Below, piece by piece: positions 24,013 through 33,078 of a stretch of DNA of 64,000 bases. Location of the stretch: the NCBI GenBank assembly GCA_002840895.1, contig PHCZ01000004.1:1-64000 (forward strand), in the 5' to 3' direction. The notes beneath the pieces were generated by a model that searched no databases, had not been told where the DNA came from, and saw only the letters and a program-made list of their open reading frames with translations. The stretch comes from Bacteroidetes bacterium HGW-Bacteroidetes-8. GTDB taxonomy: Bacteria; Bacteroidota; Bacteroidia; Bacteroidales; UBA932. Both the position numbers and the translations under genes were made by a program. How positions within the stretch are numbered: position 1 is the stretch's first letter; each line of letters opens with the position of its first letter.

Positions 24013-26580
24013 ATGAAAAATACAATATCTCTTTTGCTGTTTTATTTAGCATTGACAAATAGCACAATCAATCTCTTGGCACAACAAAAAGCCTATGAAG
24101 TCACCGAGGAGACCGCTTGGTCAAACTTCTACTTATTGGATATATCGGATGATAAAAATTGGGTGTATTACAACAATAGTATTCACTTTGTTGGAAATAG
24201 GGCTTCTATTAAAAAAATGGATTCAGACAAAGTGTTTGATTTTGAAAAGGGCCATACAGGAAAATTTAGCAATAACAGCAAGTGGTTTAGTATCATGTCA
24301 AACAACAATACGCTAAACTGGGTCAATTTAAAAACGTACCGGCAAGACTCTTTACAAAATGTAAAGACAGCCTGGTTCACAACAAACGCAAATTTTTTAA
24401 TTGTGCATGATTCTAACAATGATTTCAATGCAATCAATCTGAATACAGGTGATAAAACAATTAGGGGTAAAAGCTCCCTGTACAGTATTCGACCGATTCA
24501 GGATGGCGTGGCTATAGTCTTGAATTCAGAAAAAGGAAGTACCCTTAAAATTTTAGATTTAAATAACAATAAATGGCGGGAAGTATTAAATCTTCCTAAA
24601 GGTCAAATAAAAAGAATTGTCTGGAATAAAAATGGTGATAAACTGGCATTTTTATACAGGGAAGAAAAAGGGGAGTCATTTAATCTGGGTGTATTTGATT
24701 ACGATTCAAATTCAATTCAATATTTGATTGAAGAAAAATCGTCAACTAAAAAGAAACCAATTGAAATTGAAAATACAGAAATATCAATGAATGACGATGG
24801 GTCAAGGGTATTCTTTCGGGTAGAGAACACAAATAAACATCTAGAGTCATCGGTGGAGGTATGGGATACTGCAGACCCCATTATGTATTCAAGGAAAAAA
24901 TTTAATTACGAAGACAAGGATACCCCATGGTTAAATGTTTGGCTGCTTGATTCCGGAAAAGTTATTCCCATTGAAACAAAAGAAAATTCAAAAGCAATAT
25001 GGAGCCCAAATACAGAATATGCAATTATCTATAACCCGGAAGACTACGAGCCTCAATTTAATTTTCGGCCATTTGCTGACTTATACACACTCAATCTAAC
25101 CAATGGTTCAAAACAAAAAATTATTGACAAACAATATACCCATGGTAACTATTTAAAAATAGCGCCAAAGGGTAATTACTTGGCTTATTTTAGAGACAAC
25201 AACTGGTGGGTTTATGACATTAAATTAGACCAACATACTAATGTAACTGAAGGTATTGCTGTAAGGTTTGATGATGAATTTTTGACAAGTTACAGTTTTC
25301 CGGCTCCTTACGGTCTCTCTGCTTGGTCAAACAATGAAAAAAATGTGTATATAAATGATGCCTATGACATTTGGAAAATAAGTATCGATGGAAGCCAAAA
25401 ACAAAAATTGACCAATGGAAGAAAAGACAAGCTAAGGTATTCAATAGTAGATTTACCGGGAATTCAAAAAGTTGAAAGCAATGAACATCTTATGAGAATT
25501 CCTGTTTTGAAAGAGGGTAACGAGCTTATATTAGGTGCTCAAAGCCGGCAAAATTACAGTTCAGGGTTTTACAAATTAAAACCAAATGGGACTTTGAATA
25601 AAATTGCCTTTAAAGACAAAAAGCTTTCAAGATTGTATTCTTTGAATACCAATGGTTTCGTTTTTCAGGAAGAAAGCCTGAATGTTCCACCTTCTGTAAC
25701 CTATATTAATTCAAAAAACAAACAGGAAAAGACAATCGTAAAAAGTAACAAAGGTTGGGAAGATTTTAAATGGCCGGATAAAAAGCTGATTCAGTATTCG
25801 ACACATTTTGCTGATGACCTAAAAGGGATTCTCATCTACCCCGTCAATTACAACCCTAAAAAGAAGTACCCAATGATTGTCCATGTATATGAAGACTATT
25901 CAGTTTTTTACCACACCTTTTTACCTCCTGTTCTTAAGAACGAAGTAGGCTTTAATTATTTAAATTATGCCTTGGAGGATTATTTTGTTCTATTGCCGGA
26001 TATAGTATATCAAAAAAGTAAAACAGGTGCTTCTGCCACCACTTGTGTACTTAGTGCAATAGATAAGGTATTGGAAACAGAAAAATCTGTGGATGCAGAT
26101 AAACTAGGACTGATAGGGCATTCTTTCGGTGGTTATGAGACGGCATTTATCATTACACAAACAGATAGGTTTAAAGCTGCTGTAGCAGGTAACGGTATTT
26201 TTAACTTGTACAGTAATTATTTCGAATATCAAAAATTAAAAGGCATCCCTGAATATTTGAGAATTGAGAAAGGGCAATTAAGAATGAAAGATGCCTTTTT
26301 TGAAAATAAAGAAGCCTATTTGGAAAACTCCCCCTTACACCATTTTGACCACGTAAATACCCCATTGCTCATTTGGGCAGGTAAAGAAGACGATAATATT
26401 GATCACAAACAAAGTGTCCAGGGATATCTTGCTTTGAGACGTTTGCAAAAGCCGGCTGTAATGTACCTCTATGAAAATGACGGACATGTGATCTTAGATA
26501 AAGCCAATCAGTTTCACCTGACAAACCAAATCAAAAATTGGTTTGACGCTCACTTAAAACAAAAACATACAGACGATTGA
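24013..26580 (+). CDS. S9 family (prolyl oligopeptidase-like) peptidase
   Basis: An exported 855-residue serine peptidase. The signal peptide is LLLFYLALTNSTINLLAQ. The first ~570 residues look like the WD/beta-propeller part. The C-terminal alpha/beta-hydrolase has the nucleophile Ser704 in GLIGHSFGGYETAF, an Asp at 793/794 (GKEDDNIDHKQS) and His825 (ENDGHVI), i.e. a complete triad. It probably degrades short peptides in the periplasm or at the surface. It follows the susCD-like operon on the same strand but behind a strong terminator. It converges on the DUF6520 gene, separated by another terminator. Confidence 0.93.
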   Translation: MKNTISLLLFYLALTNSTINLLAQQKAYEVTEETAWSNFYLLDISDDKNWVYYNNSIHFVGNRASIKKMDSDKVFDFEKGHTGKFSNNSKWFSIMSNNNTLNWVNLKTYRQDSLQNVKTAWFTTNANFLIVHDSNNDFNAINLNTGDKTIRGKSSLYSIRPIQDGVAIVLNSEKGSTLKILDLNNNKWREVLNLPKGQIKRIVWNKNGDKLAFLYREEKGESFNLGVFDYDSNSIQYLIEEKSSTKKKPIEIENTEISMNDDGSRVFFRVENTNKHLESSVEVWDTADPIMYSRKKFNYEDKDTPWLNVWLLDSGKVIPIETKENSKAIWSPNTEYAIIYNPEDYEPQFNFRPFADLYTLNLTNGSKQKIIDKQYTHGNYLKIAPKGNYLAYFRDNNWWVYDIKLDQHTNVTEGIAVRFDDEFLTSYSFPAPYGLSAWSNNEKNVYINDAYDIWKISIDGSQKQKLTNGRKDKLRYSIVDLPGIQKVESNEHLMRIPVLKEGNELILGAQSRQNYSSGFYKLKPNGTLNKIAFKDKKLSRLYSLNTNGFVFQEESLNVPPSVTYINSKNKQEKTIVKSNKGWEDFKWPDKKLIQYSTHFADDLKGILIYPVNYNPKKKYPMIVHVYEDYSVFYHTFLPPVLKNEVGFNYLNYALEDYFVLLPDIVYQKSKTGASATTCVLSAIDKVLETEKSVDADKLGLIGHSFGGYETAFIITQTDRFKAAVAGNGIFNLYSNYFEYQKLKGIPEYLRIEKGQLRMKDAFFENKEAYLENSPLHHFDHVNTPLLIWAGKEDDNIDHKQSVQGYLALRRLQKPAVMYLYENDGHVILDKANQFHLTNQIKNWFDAHLKQKHTDD

Positions 26581-26603
26581 CATGATCAATTCTACACAAC
26601 TAA

Positions 26604-26640
26604 TTAAAAAAAGCCCCATAAATCTTTATGGGGCTAAATC
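26604..26640 (-). terminator. Terminator between the convergent S9 peptidase and DUF6520 genes
   Basis: Perfect 11 bp stem AGCCCCATAAA / TTTATGGGGCT (26612-26635) with a 2 nt loop. An A run on its left gives a T run for minus-strand transcripts, so it best serves the DUF6520 side. Confidence 0.85.
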
Positions 26641-26684
26641 ACAAATTGATATTTCTTCTAACTATAAAAAGTTAAAAAATCAAA

Positions 26685-26945
26685 TTAATTAACCCAGTGG
26701 GTCAAAAAAGAACCACATTGGGTATCACTAATTTTGGTTCTAACAGGAGCTCCATTATACATACATAATGGTCCTCCTGCATTATTACAAGTTCTCACTT
26801 CAACACACTTTCCATTCTGAAGTATGTATCCCGTAAATGATGCTGATTCTTCAACAACCGCTTCCGGGCTCGTCGCAAAGGCAAATACAATTGCCAATAA
26901 AAATGCCATCAGGGGCATTCCGAATTTTAAAACTTTTGTTTTCAT
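26685..26945 (-). CDS. DUF6520 family small exported protein
   Basis: An 86-residue protein with a signal peptide MKTKVLKFGMPLMAFLLAIV and a likely cut after FAFA. The mature part is about 60 residues with four Cys (47, 53, 61, 77) and the family-like pattern ILQNGKCVEVRTC then GGPLCMYNG. DUF6520 proteins are small secreted Bacteroidota proteins of unknown function. It is the last gene downstream of the membrane-anchored unknown and the MauE/DoxX gene on the same strand. The four Cys may form disulfides. Confidence 0.85.
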   Translation of the reverse strand: MKTKVLKFGMPLMAFLLAIVFAFATSPEAVVEESASFTGYILQNGKCVEVRTCNNAGGPLCMYNGAPVRTKISDTQCGSFLTHWVN

Positions 26946-26989
26946 AATAGTAAAATTTAAAAATTAATGACCTACTATCTTTCAGGTGT

Positions 26990-28099
26990 TCAGTCGTTCT
27001 CCTGATACCGCGCAGTATATCGTGAGTTTAAACCCAAATCAAAATAATTCGGATTTAAACGGTAAAGCCATAAAACATCATCGACAATCACAATCAGTAA
27101 ATCTCCATAAACCTTAAAATCACTCAATCGTTGGCCTTTCTGATGAAAAACATAAAAACTAAATGCATAGGTGTACTCTTGAATGTTGTAAACATCTACG
27201 ATACTTGCCTGTTCCAACACAGATGCCTTCTCATACTTCCCCAAACGGTCACTATGGATATACAAATAATCATCAGAGGTAGCACTTTGCCGATTGACAT
27301 ACACACTCCGGCCTCCCAATTTGAATTGATCTTTGGAAGAGTAATGGGCTACATCTAGAATTGCCCGACTAATAGTATCAATGGTGGTGCCTGTTGCTTG
27401 ATGCTCCAGGGCATTGTTGGCAATCACATATTGGTTCCTGTAGTAATATGTATATATAAAAACCTGATGTTTTTCATTCCACAGTAAAATACCATCAGTG
27501 TCAAACACTCCGTCTTGTTGTTTTTCTAAAAGCGAGGTATTCATTTCAAATTCAGTCCCCATTTTAGTTTTTCTCAGTAAACCCAATGCTTTTGAACCGG
27601 TCGTCCCGCTTATGGTAGCAATTCCCACTCCACTACTGTCTGCTACAACAAATTCTGTAAAATAAGCATCCTCAATTGAATAATAATCTGCTTTAAAATT
27701 ATGTATACTGCCTTTAAAAAGCACCGGAACAGTGCCATCACCCAAATAAAAATAAGGAGGCACAACACTTGTTTTTACTCTCTGATATGGCAAATCCAAA
27801 TCAGAAATCTCGATTTGTACTTCCTCAGCTCCAGTCAATGAAATAGCTACCTTAGTCAAATACAAAGGAGCTGATACATTTCCCAGATGAATAGTATCAT
27901 CATCCATACCGGCAATGTAATACGCATTATAATCCAAAGTTAAATGCCCCATTTCCTCAACTGCCTCAGGCATATACCGCCGCTGAAAAGCATTGTTCCG
28001 CTGCATTTTTTCCTCACTCATCAAAAACAAAACACTAACAAACCCCACCCCAAAAAAAGTACAGCCCAAAAGCAGCAATAAGATCGTTCTTGTTTTCAT
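26990..28099 (-). CDS. Membrane-anchored extracytoplasmic protein of unknown function
   Basis: 369 residues with one N-terminal hydrophobic anchor (TILLLLLGCTFFGVGFVSVLFL) followed by a large soluble region rich in beta-strand-like segments and Tyr. No catalytic motif is evident. Repeated short pieces such as KGSIHNFKADYYSIEDAYFT and YLYIHSDRLGKYEK suggest a beta-propeller-like fold (inference). It lies 44 bp upstream of the DUF6520 gene and downstream of MauE, and is likely part of their operon. I do not recognise a named family. Confidence 0.78.
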   Translation of the reverse strand: MKTRTILLLLLGCTFFGVGFVSVLFLMSEEKMQRNNAFQRRYMPEAVEEMGHLTLDYNAYYIAGMDDDTIHLGNVSAPLYLTKVAISLTGAEEVQIEISDLDLPYQRVKTSVVPPYFYLGDGTVPVLFKGSIHNFKADYYSIEDAYFTEFVVADSSGVGIATISGTTGSKALGLLRKTKMGTEFEMNTSLLEKQQDGVFDTDGILLWNEKHQVFIYTYYYRNQYVIANNALEHQATGTTIDTISRAILDVAHYSSKDQFKLGGRSVYVNRQSATSDDYLYIHSDRLGKYEKASVLEQASIVDVYNIQEYTYAFSFYVFHQKGQRLSDFKVYGDLLIVIVDDVLWLYRLNPNYFDLGLNSRYTARYQEND

Positions 28100-28124
28100 A
28101 TTTTTATTTTTTAATATTCACCAG

Positions 28125-28262
28125 TCATCCCGACGAATGTCGGGACCTCGTCCAAGCTACCCCAAATCATCAATCAAACTCCCAGTCATTGCGAACCCCA
28201 ACAAAGTTGGGGTGAAGCTACCTCGTCTTTCACCCTCCGTAGGTTTACCGAAGGAGGGCAAA
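28125..28262. repeat. Cluster of REP-like hairpins
   Basis: Three adjacent inverted repeats: ATCCCGAC/GTCGGGA, ACCCCAAC/GTTGGGGT and ACCCTCCG/CGGAGGG-like (the last imperfect, around a TAGGTTTAC core). They sit between the MauE gene and the next gene of the same direction. GTCATTGCG is included, as in the other dispersed elements. They may attenuate or stabilise the operon mRNA. Confidence 0.65.
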
Positions 28263-28703
28263 CTAACCTTGAACCTTAAACTTTGAACTTTGAATAAAAA
28301 TCCCAACCACCCCCAACCCCATAAACCCAACATTAAAAATAAGGTGCTCCGTCCAGCCCAGTTGCTCCAGCACCCCACCGCAGGAACATGGTATAAAATC
28401 AGTGAAGTTTAAAATGATGATTATATAGGTGGTAAAGAGCACCATCATACTGTAAAACCCAAACAAGGCAATTAAGCGCGTACGTTCAAAAATCAAAAAC
28501 AAGGCAATAAGAAGTTCAATAATAATTAAACCGGGAGCGACCCAACCCGCAAATGCACTCAACAAGGGTGACTGCCCAAGCTGGTTCTCAAAAGTTTCAT
28601 AATCTACTAACTTACTTACTGATGCATACACAAACAGCAGTATAAATAGAAAGACCAAAACGTCTAAAAGAAACTTTTTGATTGATGCAAACTTAAATCC
28701 CAT
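28263..28703 (-). CDS. MauE/DoxX-type redox-associated membrane protein
   Basis: A 146-residue integral membrane protein with four hydrophobic segments (about residues 10-30, 45-70, 75-97, 115-138). The diagnostic motif is FIPCSCGGVLEQLGWTEHL, whose two Cys are those proposed to pass electrons for disulfide formation in MauE/DoxX-like proteins. Its last residues (SSKFKVQG) are encoded by a repeated intergenic tract, CCTTGAACCTTAAACTTTGAAC, so the C-terminus was probably altered by repeat invasion. It is the first gene of the leftward MauE-unknown-DUF6520 unit; candidate regulator half-sites lie 43-108 bp upstream. Confidence 0.85.
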   Translation of the reverse strand: MGFKFASIKKFLLDVLVFLFILLFVYASVSKLVDYETFENQLGQSPLLSAFAGWVAPGLIIIELLIALFLIFERTRLIALFGFYSMMVLFTTYIIIILNFTDFIPCSCGGVLEQLGWTEHLIFNVGFMGLGVVGIFIQSSKFKVQG

Positions 28704-28745
28704 AGTGTTGCTTTTAATATGGGATAAAGTTCAGAATAAAAATAT

Positions 28746-28811
28746 TTTCTTAACGGATTATTTCTTTTCTCAAAAGGATTTTTTTAACTGAAAATCAAAT
28801 CCTTATGAGAA
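28746..28811. promoter_or_regulatory. Phased and inverted half-sites upstream of the MauE gene
   Basis: TTCTCAAAAGGATTT (28767-28781) is repeated in inverted orientation at 28797-28811 (AAATCCTTATGAGAA), with 14 of 15 positions matching and a 15 nt spacer. A weaker forward copy (TTTCTTAACGGATTA, 28746-28760) lies exactly 21 bp upstream of the first. Related copies sit in front of the regulator operon at 30353. Likely binding sites of the neighbouring AraC-type protein. Confidence 0.6.
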
Positions 28812-28895
28812 ATATTGAGTACAAATATGTGAAAATAGGTTGCTGTTTAAATGGCAGCTTTATCGATTTTTAATGCAACAATAGGATTGTATGAT

Positions 28896-29861
28896 CTACT
28901 TTAATTTGCTATTATAAAGCTTGCGATAAAGTGTTGGGTTTACACTAAAATGCTTTTTAAAAGCAGTGGAAAAATGAGTAGGGTTATTAAATCCTGATAA
29001 TTTAGCAACTTCCTCAATGGTTATCCGGGTGTGTTTTAGATAAATAGCTGCTTTTTTTACCCGTTCTTCAGTATAAAATCTAAAAATACTATTATTGTAA
29101 AACTGAGAAAATGCTTGTTTCAATTTGAAATCGTTGGTGCCATGCGTTCTGGCTAATTCTTGAATACTAGGTAGGGGTTTATCAAGATTTTGTAATATAA
29201 AATCTCTAACATCCTGTACCATTTTTACATCCTTATGAGATAACAATACTTTGGGCTTAGCCTTGGGAAGCTTCCCATCAGTCAACTCCTGGATTCTTCT
29301 TAACTTTATTTTGCTTCTGATAAAATTTCTCTTTGAAATGGGTTGAATACAATCTATCATAATAATTTGGTGACCCGTAATTGATGCAGGGATGGTCTTG
29401 ATGTCAAAATGAAACATTTTTTTTAACCTTGTGTTACTGGTAAAGAGAAATTTTTGGTTCCCTTCAAAGTCAGGCTGCTCATTAATTGCTTTAGCAATCT
29501 TTTCCCAATCTTTATGAGAGTTTTTATCTAAAAGGGATGAAAATGATTTGCCCATTACATTCTTTTTAGATATCCCTAACTCTATGAGGGCACCTTTGTT
29601 GATACTTATGATTTTAAATTCTTCATTTAAAACAAATCCTATATGCAAATATTCATCTAGGCTACCTCGGGTATTAATAGAGCTAAAAAAATGAAATGCT
29701 TCTTTTAAATCCTGTGTTAACCAGTTTAAACTCACTACCAAAGTTTCCAATTCATCTTCTTCATTGGTTCTTTGAATTTGATAGTTTAAATCTCCTTCGG
29801 CGATTGCTAGAAGCAATTCTTTGATACTCGCTAATCGTTCGTTGTCAATTGTTCTTTTCAT
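28896..29861 (-). CDS. PAS-AraC family transcriptional regulator
   Basis: A 321-residue regulator. The middle part (about residues 65-190) resembles a PAS domain: YLHIGFVLNEEFKIISINKG then LGISKKNVMGKSFSSLL. The C-terminal AraC/XylS domain (about 215-321) has both HTH units, shown by PSIQELARTHGTNDFKLKQA and ITIEEVAKLSGFNNPTHFST, then FKKHFSVNPTLYRK. The N-terminus may be a HAMP-like helix (LLLAIAEGDLNYQIQRTNEE) but lacks a membrane segment. It follows the DUF7793 gene by 3 nt. It probably controls itself and the MauE unit. Confidence 0.9.
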   Translation of the reverse strand: MKRTIDNERLASIKELLLAIAEGDLNYQIQRTNEEDELETLVVSLNWLTQDLKEAFHFFSSINTRGSLDEYLHIGFVLNEEFKIISINKGALIELGISKKNVMGKSFSSLLDKNSHKDWEKIAKAINEQPDFEGNQKFLFTSNTRLKKMFHFDIKTIPASITGHQIIMIDCIQPISKRNFIRSKIKLRRIQELTDGKLPKAKPKVLLSHKDVKMVQDVRDFILQNLDKPLPSIQELARTHGTNDFKLKQAFSQFYNNSIFRFYTEERVKKAAIYLKHTRITIEEVAKLSGFNNPTHFSTAFKKHFSVNPTLYRKLYNSKLK

Positions 29862-29864
29862 ATC

Positions 29865-30245
29865 CTATGGCTTTATAAAAGGTTTTAAAAATTGAAGGGC
29901 ATAATATTCTTCAGTAAAAACTTCAGTTGGGATTAAGGGCTGGTTGGCTTTTAAATACAGTTTTAACATGTGTTGGGCTACCAATCGCTCTTCTAATACT
30001 GCAACTGCTGTTGCCAAATAGGAACCTTGTGTAGCTAAATAATCACGGGCTGCTTTATTAGCATCATGAATTCCTCGTGTTTTACATAAAATTGGAAAGC
30101 TTCTTCCTTCTTGAAAATCAAGACGCTCACCCACGATCGCTTTCGCAATTTTAAGATCCACCAAAGGAATAGGATGGTACTCAAAATATAAAATACCATC
30201 AGATACCCAGAAGTCTGAATATTTTCCTCTATAAATAAGGGACAT
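29865..30245 (-). CDS. DUF7793/STAS-like small protein
   Basis: A 126-residue protein with the pattern YFEYHPIPLVDLKIAKAIVG, then FPILCKTRGIHDANKAARDY and LATQGSYLATAVAVL. This resembles the SpoIIAA/STAS-like DUF7793 family, typically encoded directly upstream of PAS-AraC regulators in flavobacteria. It may act as a partner or anti-regulator; no function is proven. Phased half-sites lie 108-141 bp upstream of its ATG. Confidence 0.75.
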   Translation of the reverse strand: MSLIYRGKYSDFWVSDGILYFEYHPIPLVDLKIAKAIVGERLDFQEGRSFPILCKTRGIHDANKAARDYLATQGSYLATAVAVLEERLVAQHMLKLYLKANQPLIPTEVFTEEYYALQFLKPFIKP

Positions 30246-30564
30246 GGTAAGAAGGTTGTTTCTCTTTGAAAACTAAATTAGTAAAAAATATTAAAATTGT
30301 ATTGATTTGATTGTTTTTGGCAGTTTAGATAAAGTTTATACTAACTAAATCTTTCTCAAAAGGATAGAAACCTTTCTCTTAGGGATTATTTTAAGGGTGA
30401 TGTTCAAATTCCTTTAGGTTCATTTTGTTTTTTTAAATAGCTTGTAACTGTTTTTGTAAAACATCTTTCCCCAACAGGCTTTTTCAACACAAAAGTATAT
30501 TCATATTTCAAGCTTGGAAATAGTCTGTTTCATTGTGAAAACAACATAACCAATATAGAAAATC
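30246..30564. other. Divergent promoter region with phased half-sites
   Basis: Gene-free region between the leftward DUF7793-AraC operon and the rightward PLP/GNAT gene. It contains TTCTCAAAAGGAT at 30353-30365 and TTCTCTTAGGGAT at 30374-30386, a 21 bp direct repeat like AraC-family double half-sites. The same 13-mer occurs at 28767. Nothing else was identified. Confidence 0.55.
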
Positions 30565-32973
30565 ATGGCTAAAATCAAACACAACAACTTCATCAATACA
30601 GTGAATGAAGTAATCAACAATGCACGACGTCAAAACATCGTACACCTCTATGCAGAAGACAAAAAGTTTTCAGGAAGAAACATTCAAATCAATGGCAAAA
30701 CCCTCTTTCATTTTGGAACTACCGGCTATTTAGGGTTGGAACAAGACCCTAGATTAAAACAAGCAGCAATCAAAGCAATTGAAAATTACGGTACGCAGTT
30801 CCCTTTATCCAAAACCTATATTTCACACCCCCTCTATGCTGAACTGGAAGCTAAGGTCTCAAAGATGTACAACGCCCCTATCATCATTACAAAAAACAGC
30901 ACACTGGGTCATATGGCCGTCATCCCCTCTGCAGTCGAAGATGATGATGGAGTGATACTCGATCACCAGGTTCATTGGAGCGTGCAAAATGCGGTCCAAA
31001 TGGTCAAAACAAAAGGAGTAAAAGTCGAAATGATCAGGCATAACAATATGGAGATGCTGGAAACCAAAATCAAAGAATTAAACACAACCTGCAATAAAAT
31101 ATGGTATATGGCAGATGGGGTGTATTCCATGTTTGGGGATTTTGCGCCGGTTGATCACCTGATGACTCTAAGTAAAAAGTATCCTAAACTTCATCTATAT
31201 TTTGATGATGTGCACGGTATGAGTTGGATCGGTAAAAATGGTACCGGGTATATCACCAGCAAACTGGGTGACCTCCCTGAAAACTGCCTATTGTTTGGTA
31301 CATTAAGTAAATCCTTTGGGGCTGGCGGAGCTGTCCTTGCTTGTACTAACCTTAAGCTTCGTGATAAAATAAGAAACTTTGGAGGTCCTCTCACATTCTC
31401 CGCTCAATTAGACCCGGCCTCGGTTGCAGCAGCAATTGCATCTGCAGATATTCATCTGTCCGAAGAAATATACGAAATGCAAAAAGACCTTAAAATTAGG
31501 ATTCAACACTTTAATTCACTCTTGGAAAAATCAAACCTTCCCTTAGTGGATAAAAATGAAAGCCCGGTATTCTATATCGGTACCGGTGTACCTGAAACAG
31601 GCTACAATTTTGTAAAACGCCTTTTTGATGAAGGATTCTTTGTTAACCTCGGACTATTTCCTGCGGTTCCGGTAAAAAACACCGGGGTACGCATTACCAT
31701 CTCAAGGCACAATCAATTAGATGAAATAACAGCACTCGTGGAAGCAATGAACCATCATTTCCCCAAAGCACTGGAAGATACCCAAACCAACCTTAATAAA
31801 GTGCGCAAACTTTTCAGGTTGCCGGTATTAGAAACGGTAAAGGAGGAATCTACTCACCAAAACTTAAAAATTCGACACCTCAAGTCAATAAACGAAGTAG
31901 AAAAATCCCTCTGGAATAATCACATGGCCAACAACAGTATTTTCGATTGGGACGGTTTGGCTTTCCTTGAAAAAGTCTTTACAAACAACAATACCACTGA
32001 AAACAATTGGGATTTTCATTACATCATTATTAAGGATAAAAAAGACAACCCTGTTCTTTTAACCTTCCTTACAAATGCACTCTGGAAAGAAGATATGCTG
32101 GCACCGGTATCAGTATCAGAAGAAATTGAATCCCGAAGAAAGGTTGAACCTTATTATATGTCAAACAAAGTATTGAGTACAGGCTCACTGCTTTCAGAAG
32201 GGAACCATTGGTATTTAAACGAAAAGCATCCACAATGGGAAGAAGCCATTCAATTACTACTAAATACAATGGAGAATATAGACGCTCAATCACCTGTGGA
32301 AATGTTTGTCTTAAGGGATTTCCTGAAGGAAAGCCATAACCTCAACAACTTCTTGCACAAAAAAGGCTTCATTAAAATCAAAATGCCTGAGACTGCTCAA
32401 ATCCATAACCTAAACTGGGAGGATGAAACTACATTTATAGAAACACTTTCACCAAGATCTAGAAAACATTTTAGAAAAGATATTTTACCTTATATGGACC
32501 GGGTTGAGGTACAATGGAAAAAGTCCGTCAGCACACAAGAGCTGGATCAAATCTATCAACTTTATCTCAATGTAAAACAAAACAATCTGGGCCTGAATAC
32601 ATTTGCCTACCCTAAAAAGCTTTTCTCAACTATGAATGAAAATGACCTGTGGGAGTTCCAATGTATCTACGAAAAAGGAGACCACAAAAAGTTGATTGGT
32701 ATGATGTGTTGCTATAACAACAACAATACAACCTATGTCCCTGTATTGGTAGGTATGGATTACGACTATGTAACCAAAATAAACAGTTACAGGCAGTTAT
32801 TGTTCCAAACCATAAAAAGAGCTGGTGAGCTAGGGTTTAAAAATATTGATTTCGGGCTCACAGCGGCCTTCGAGAAACGAAAGCTCGGTGCGACGGTCTA
32901 TGACACCTTTGCCTACGTGCAGGCAAAAGACAATTTTACATTGGAGTTGCTCACGACACTTCAAACCAAATAA
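30565..32973 (+). CDS. Fused AONS-type PLP enzyme and GNAT-like acyltransferase
   Basis: An 802-residue bifunctional protein. Residues 1-~420 are an alpha-oxoamine-synthase/class II aminotransferase domain: NGKTLFHFGTTGYLGLEQ, the PLP-contacting Asp214/His217 in YFDDVHGMSW, and Lys249 in FGTLSKSFGAGGA. Such enzymes condense an amino acid with an acyl-CoA. Residues ~430-802 resemble a GNAT/FemAB-like acyltransferase (SRKHFRKDILPYMDRVEV and ELGFKNIDFGLTAAFEKRKL). The fusion suggests a product made by decarboxylative condensation and then N-acylated, for example a lipid (inference). It is divergent from the AraC operon. Confidence 0.87.
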   Translation: MAKIKHNNFINTVNEVINNARRQNIVHLYAEDKKFSGRNIQINGKTLFHFGTTGYLGLEQDPRLKQAAIKAIENYGTQFPLSKTYISHPLYAELEAKVSKMYNAPIIITKNSTLGHMAVIPSAVEDDDGVILDHQVHWSVQNAVQMVKTKGVKVEMIRHNNMEMLETKIKELNTTCNKIWYMADGVYSMFGDFAPVDHLMTLSKKYPKLHLYFDDVHGMSWIGKNGTGYITSKLGDLPENCLLFGTLSKSFGAGGAVLACTNLKLRDKIRNFGGPLTFSAQLDPASVAAAIASADIHLSEEIYEMQKDLKIRIQHFNSLLEKSNLPLVDKNESPVFYIGTGVPETGYNFVKRLFDEGFFVNLGLFPAVPVKNTGVRITISRHNQLDEITALVEAMNHHFPKALEDTQTNLNKVRKLFRLPVLETVKEESTHQNLKIRHLKSINEVEKSLWNNHMANNSIFDWDGLAFLEKVFTNNNTTENNWDFHYIIIKDKKDNPVLLTFLTNALWKEDMLAPVSVSEEIESRRKVEPYYMSNKVLSTGSLLSEGNHWYLNEKHPQWEEAIQLLLNTMENIDAQSPVEMFVLRDFLKESHNLNNFLHKKGFIKIKMPETAQIHNLNWEDETTFIETLSPRSRKHFRKDILPYMDRVEVQWKKSVSTQELDQIYQLYLNVKQNNLGLNTFAYPKKLFSTMNENDLWEFQCIYEKGDHKKLIGMMCCYNNNNTTYVPVLVGMDYDYVTKINSYRQLLFQTIKRAGELGFKNIDFGLTAAFEKRKLGATVYDTFAYVQAKDNFTLELLTTLQTK

Positions 32974-33010
32974 ACGATACATTCTCAGCTAATCAGAAAC
33001 ATTATTTTGA

Positions 33011-33039
33011 CCAACCCGCCTGACGGTCGGACAGGTTGG
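33011..33039. repeat. REP-like hairpin between the PLP/GNAT and rteC-like genes
   Basis: CCAACC..GGTTGG with an inner CCTGACGGTCGG core, followed by AAAAAG. It lies 38 nt after the PLP/GNAT stop and may end or trim that transcript. Confidence 0.5.
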
Positions 33040-33078
33040 AAAAAGTTTAAACCGCTTCTATATTAAAGATGATGCAAA

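Noticed and set aside
28127-28150. TCATCCCGAC resembling the 3' end of tRNA-Pro(GGG), possible attR
   Set aside because: It continues as a REP hairpin (GACGAATGTCGGGA) and does not match the rest of the tRNA end; a similar TCATCCCGAC at 52481 is also only 10 bp.
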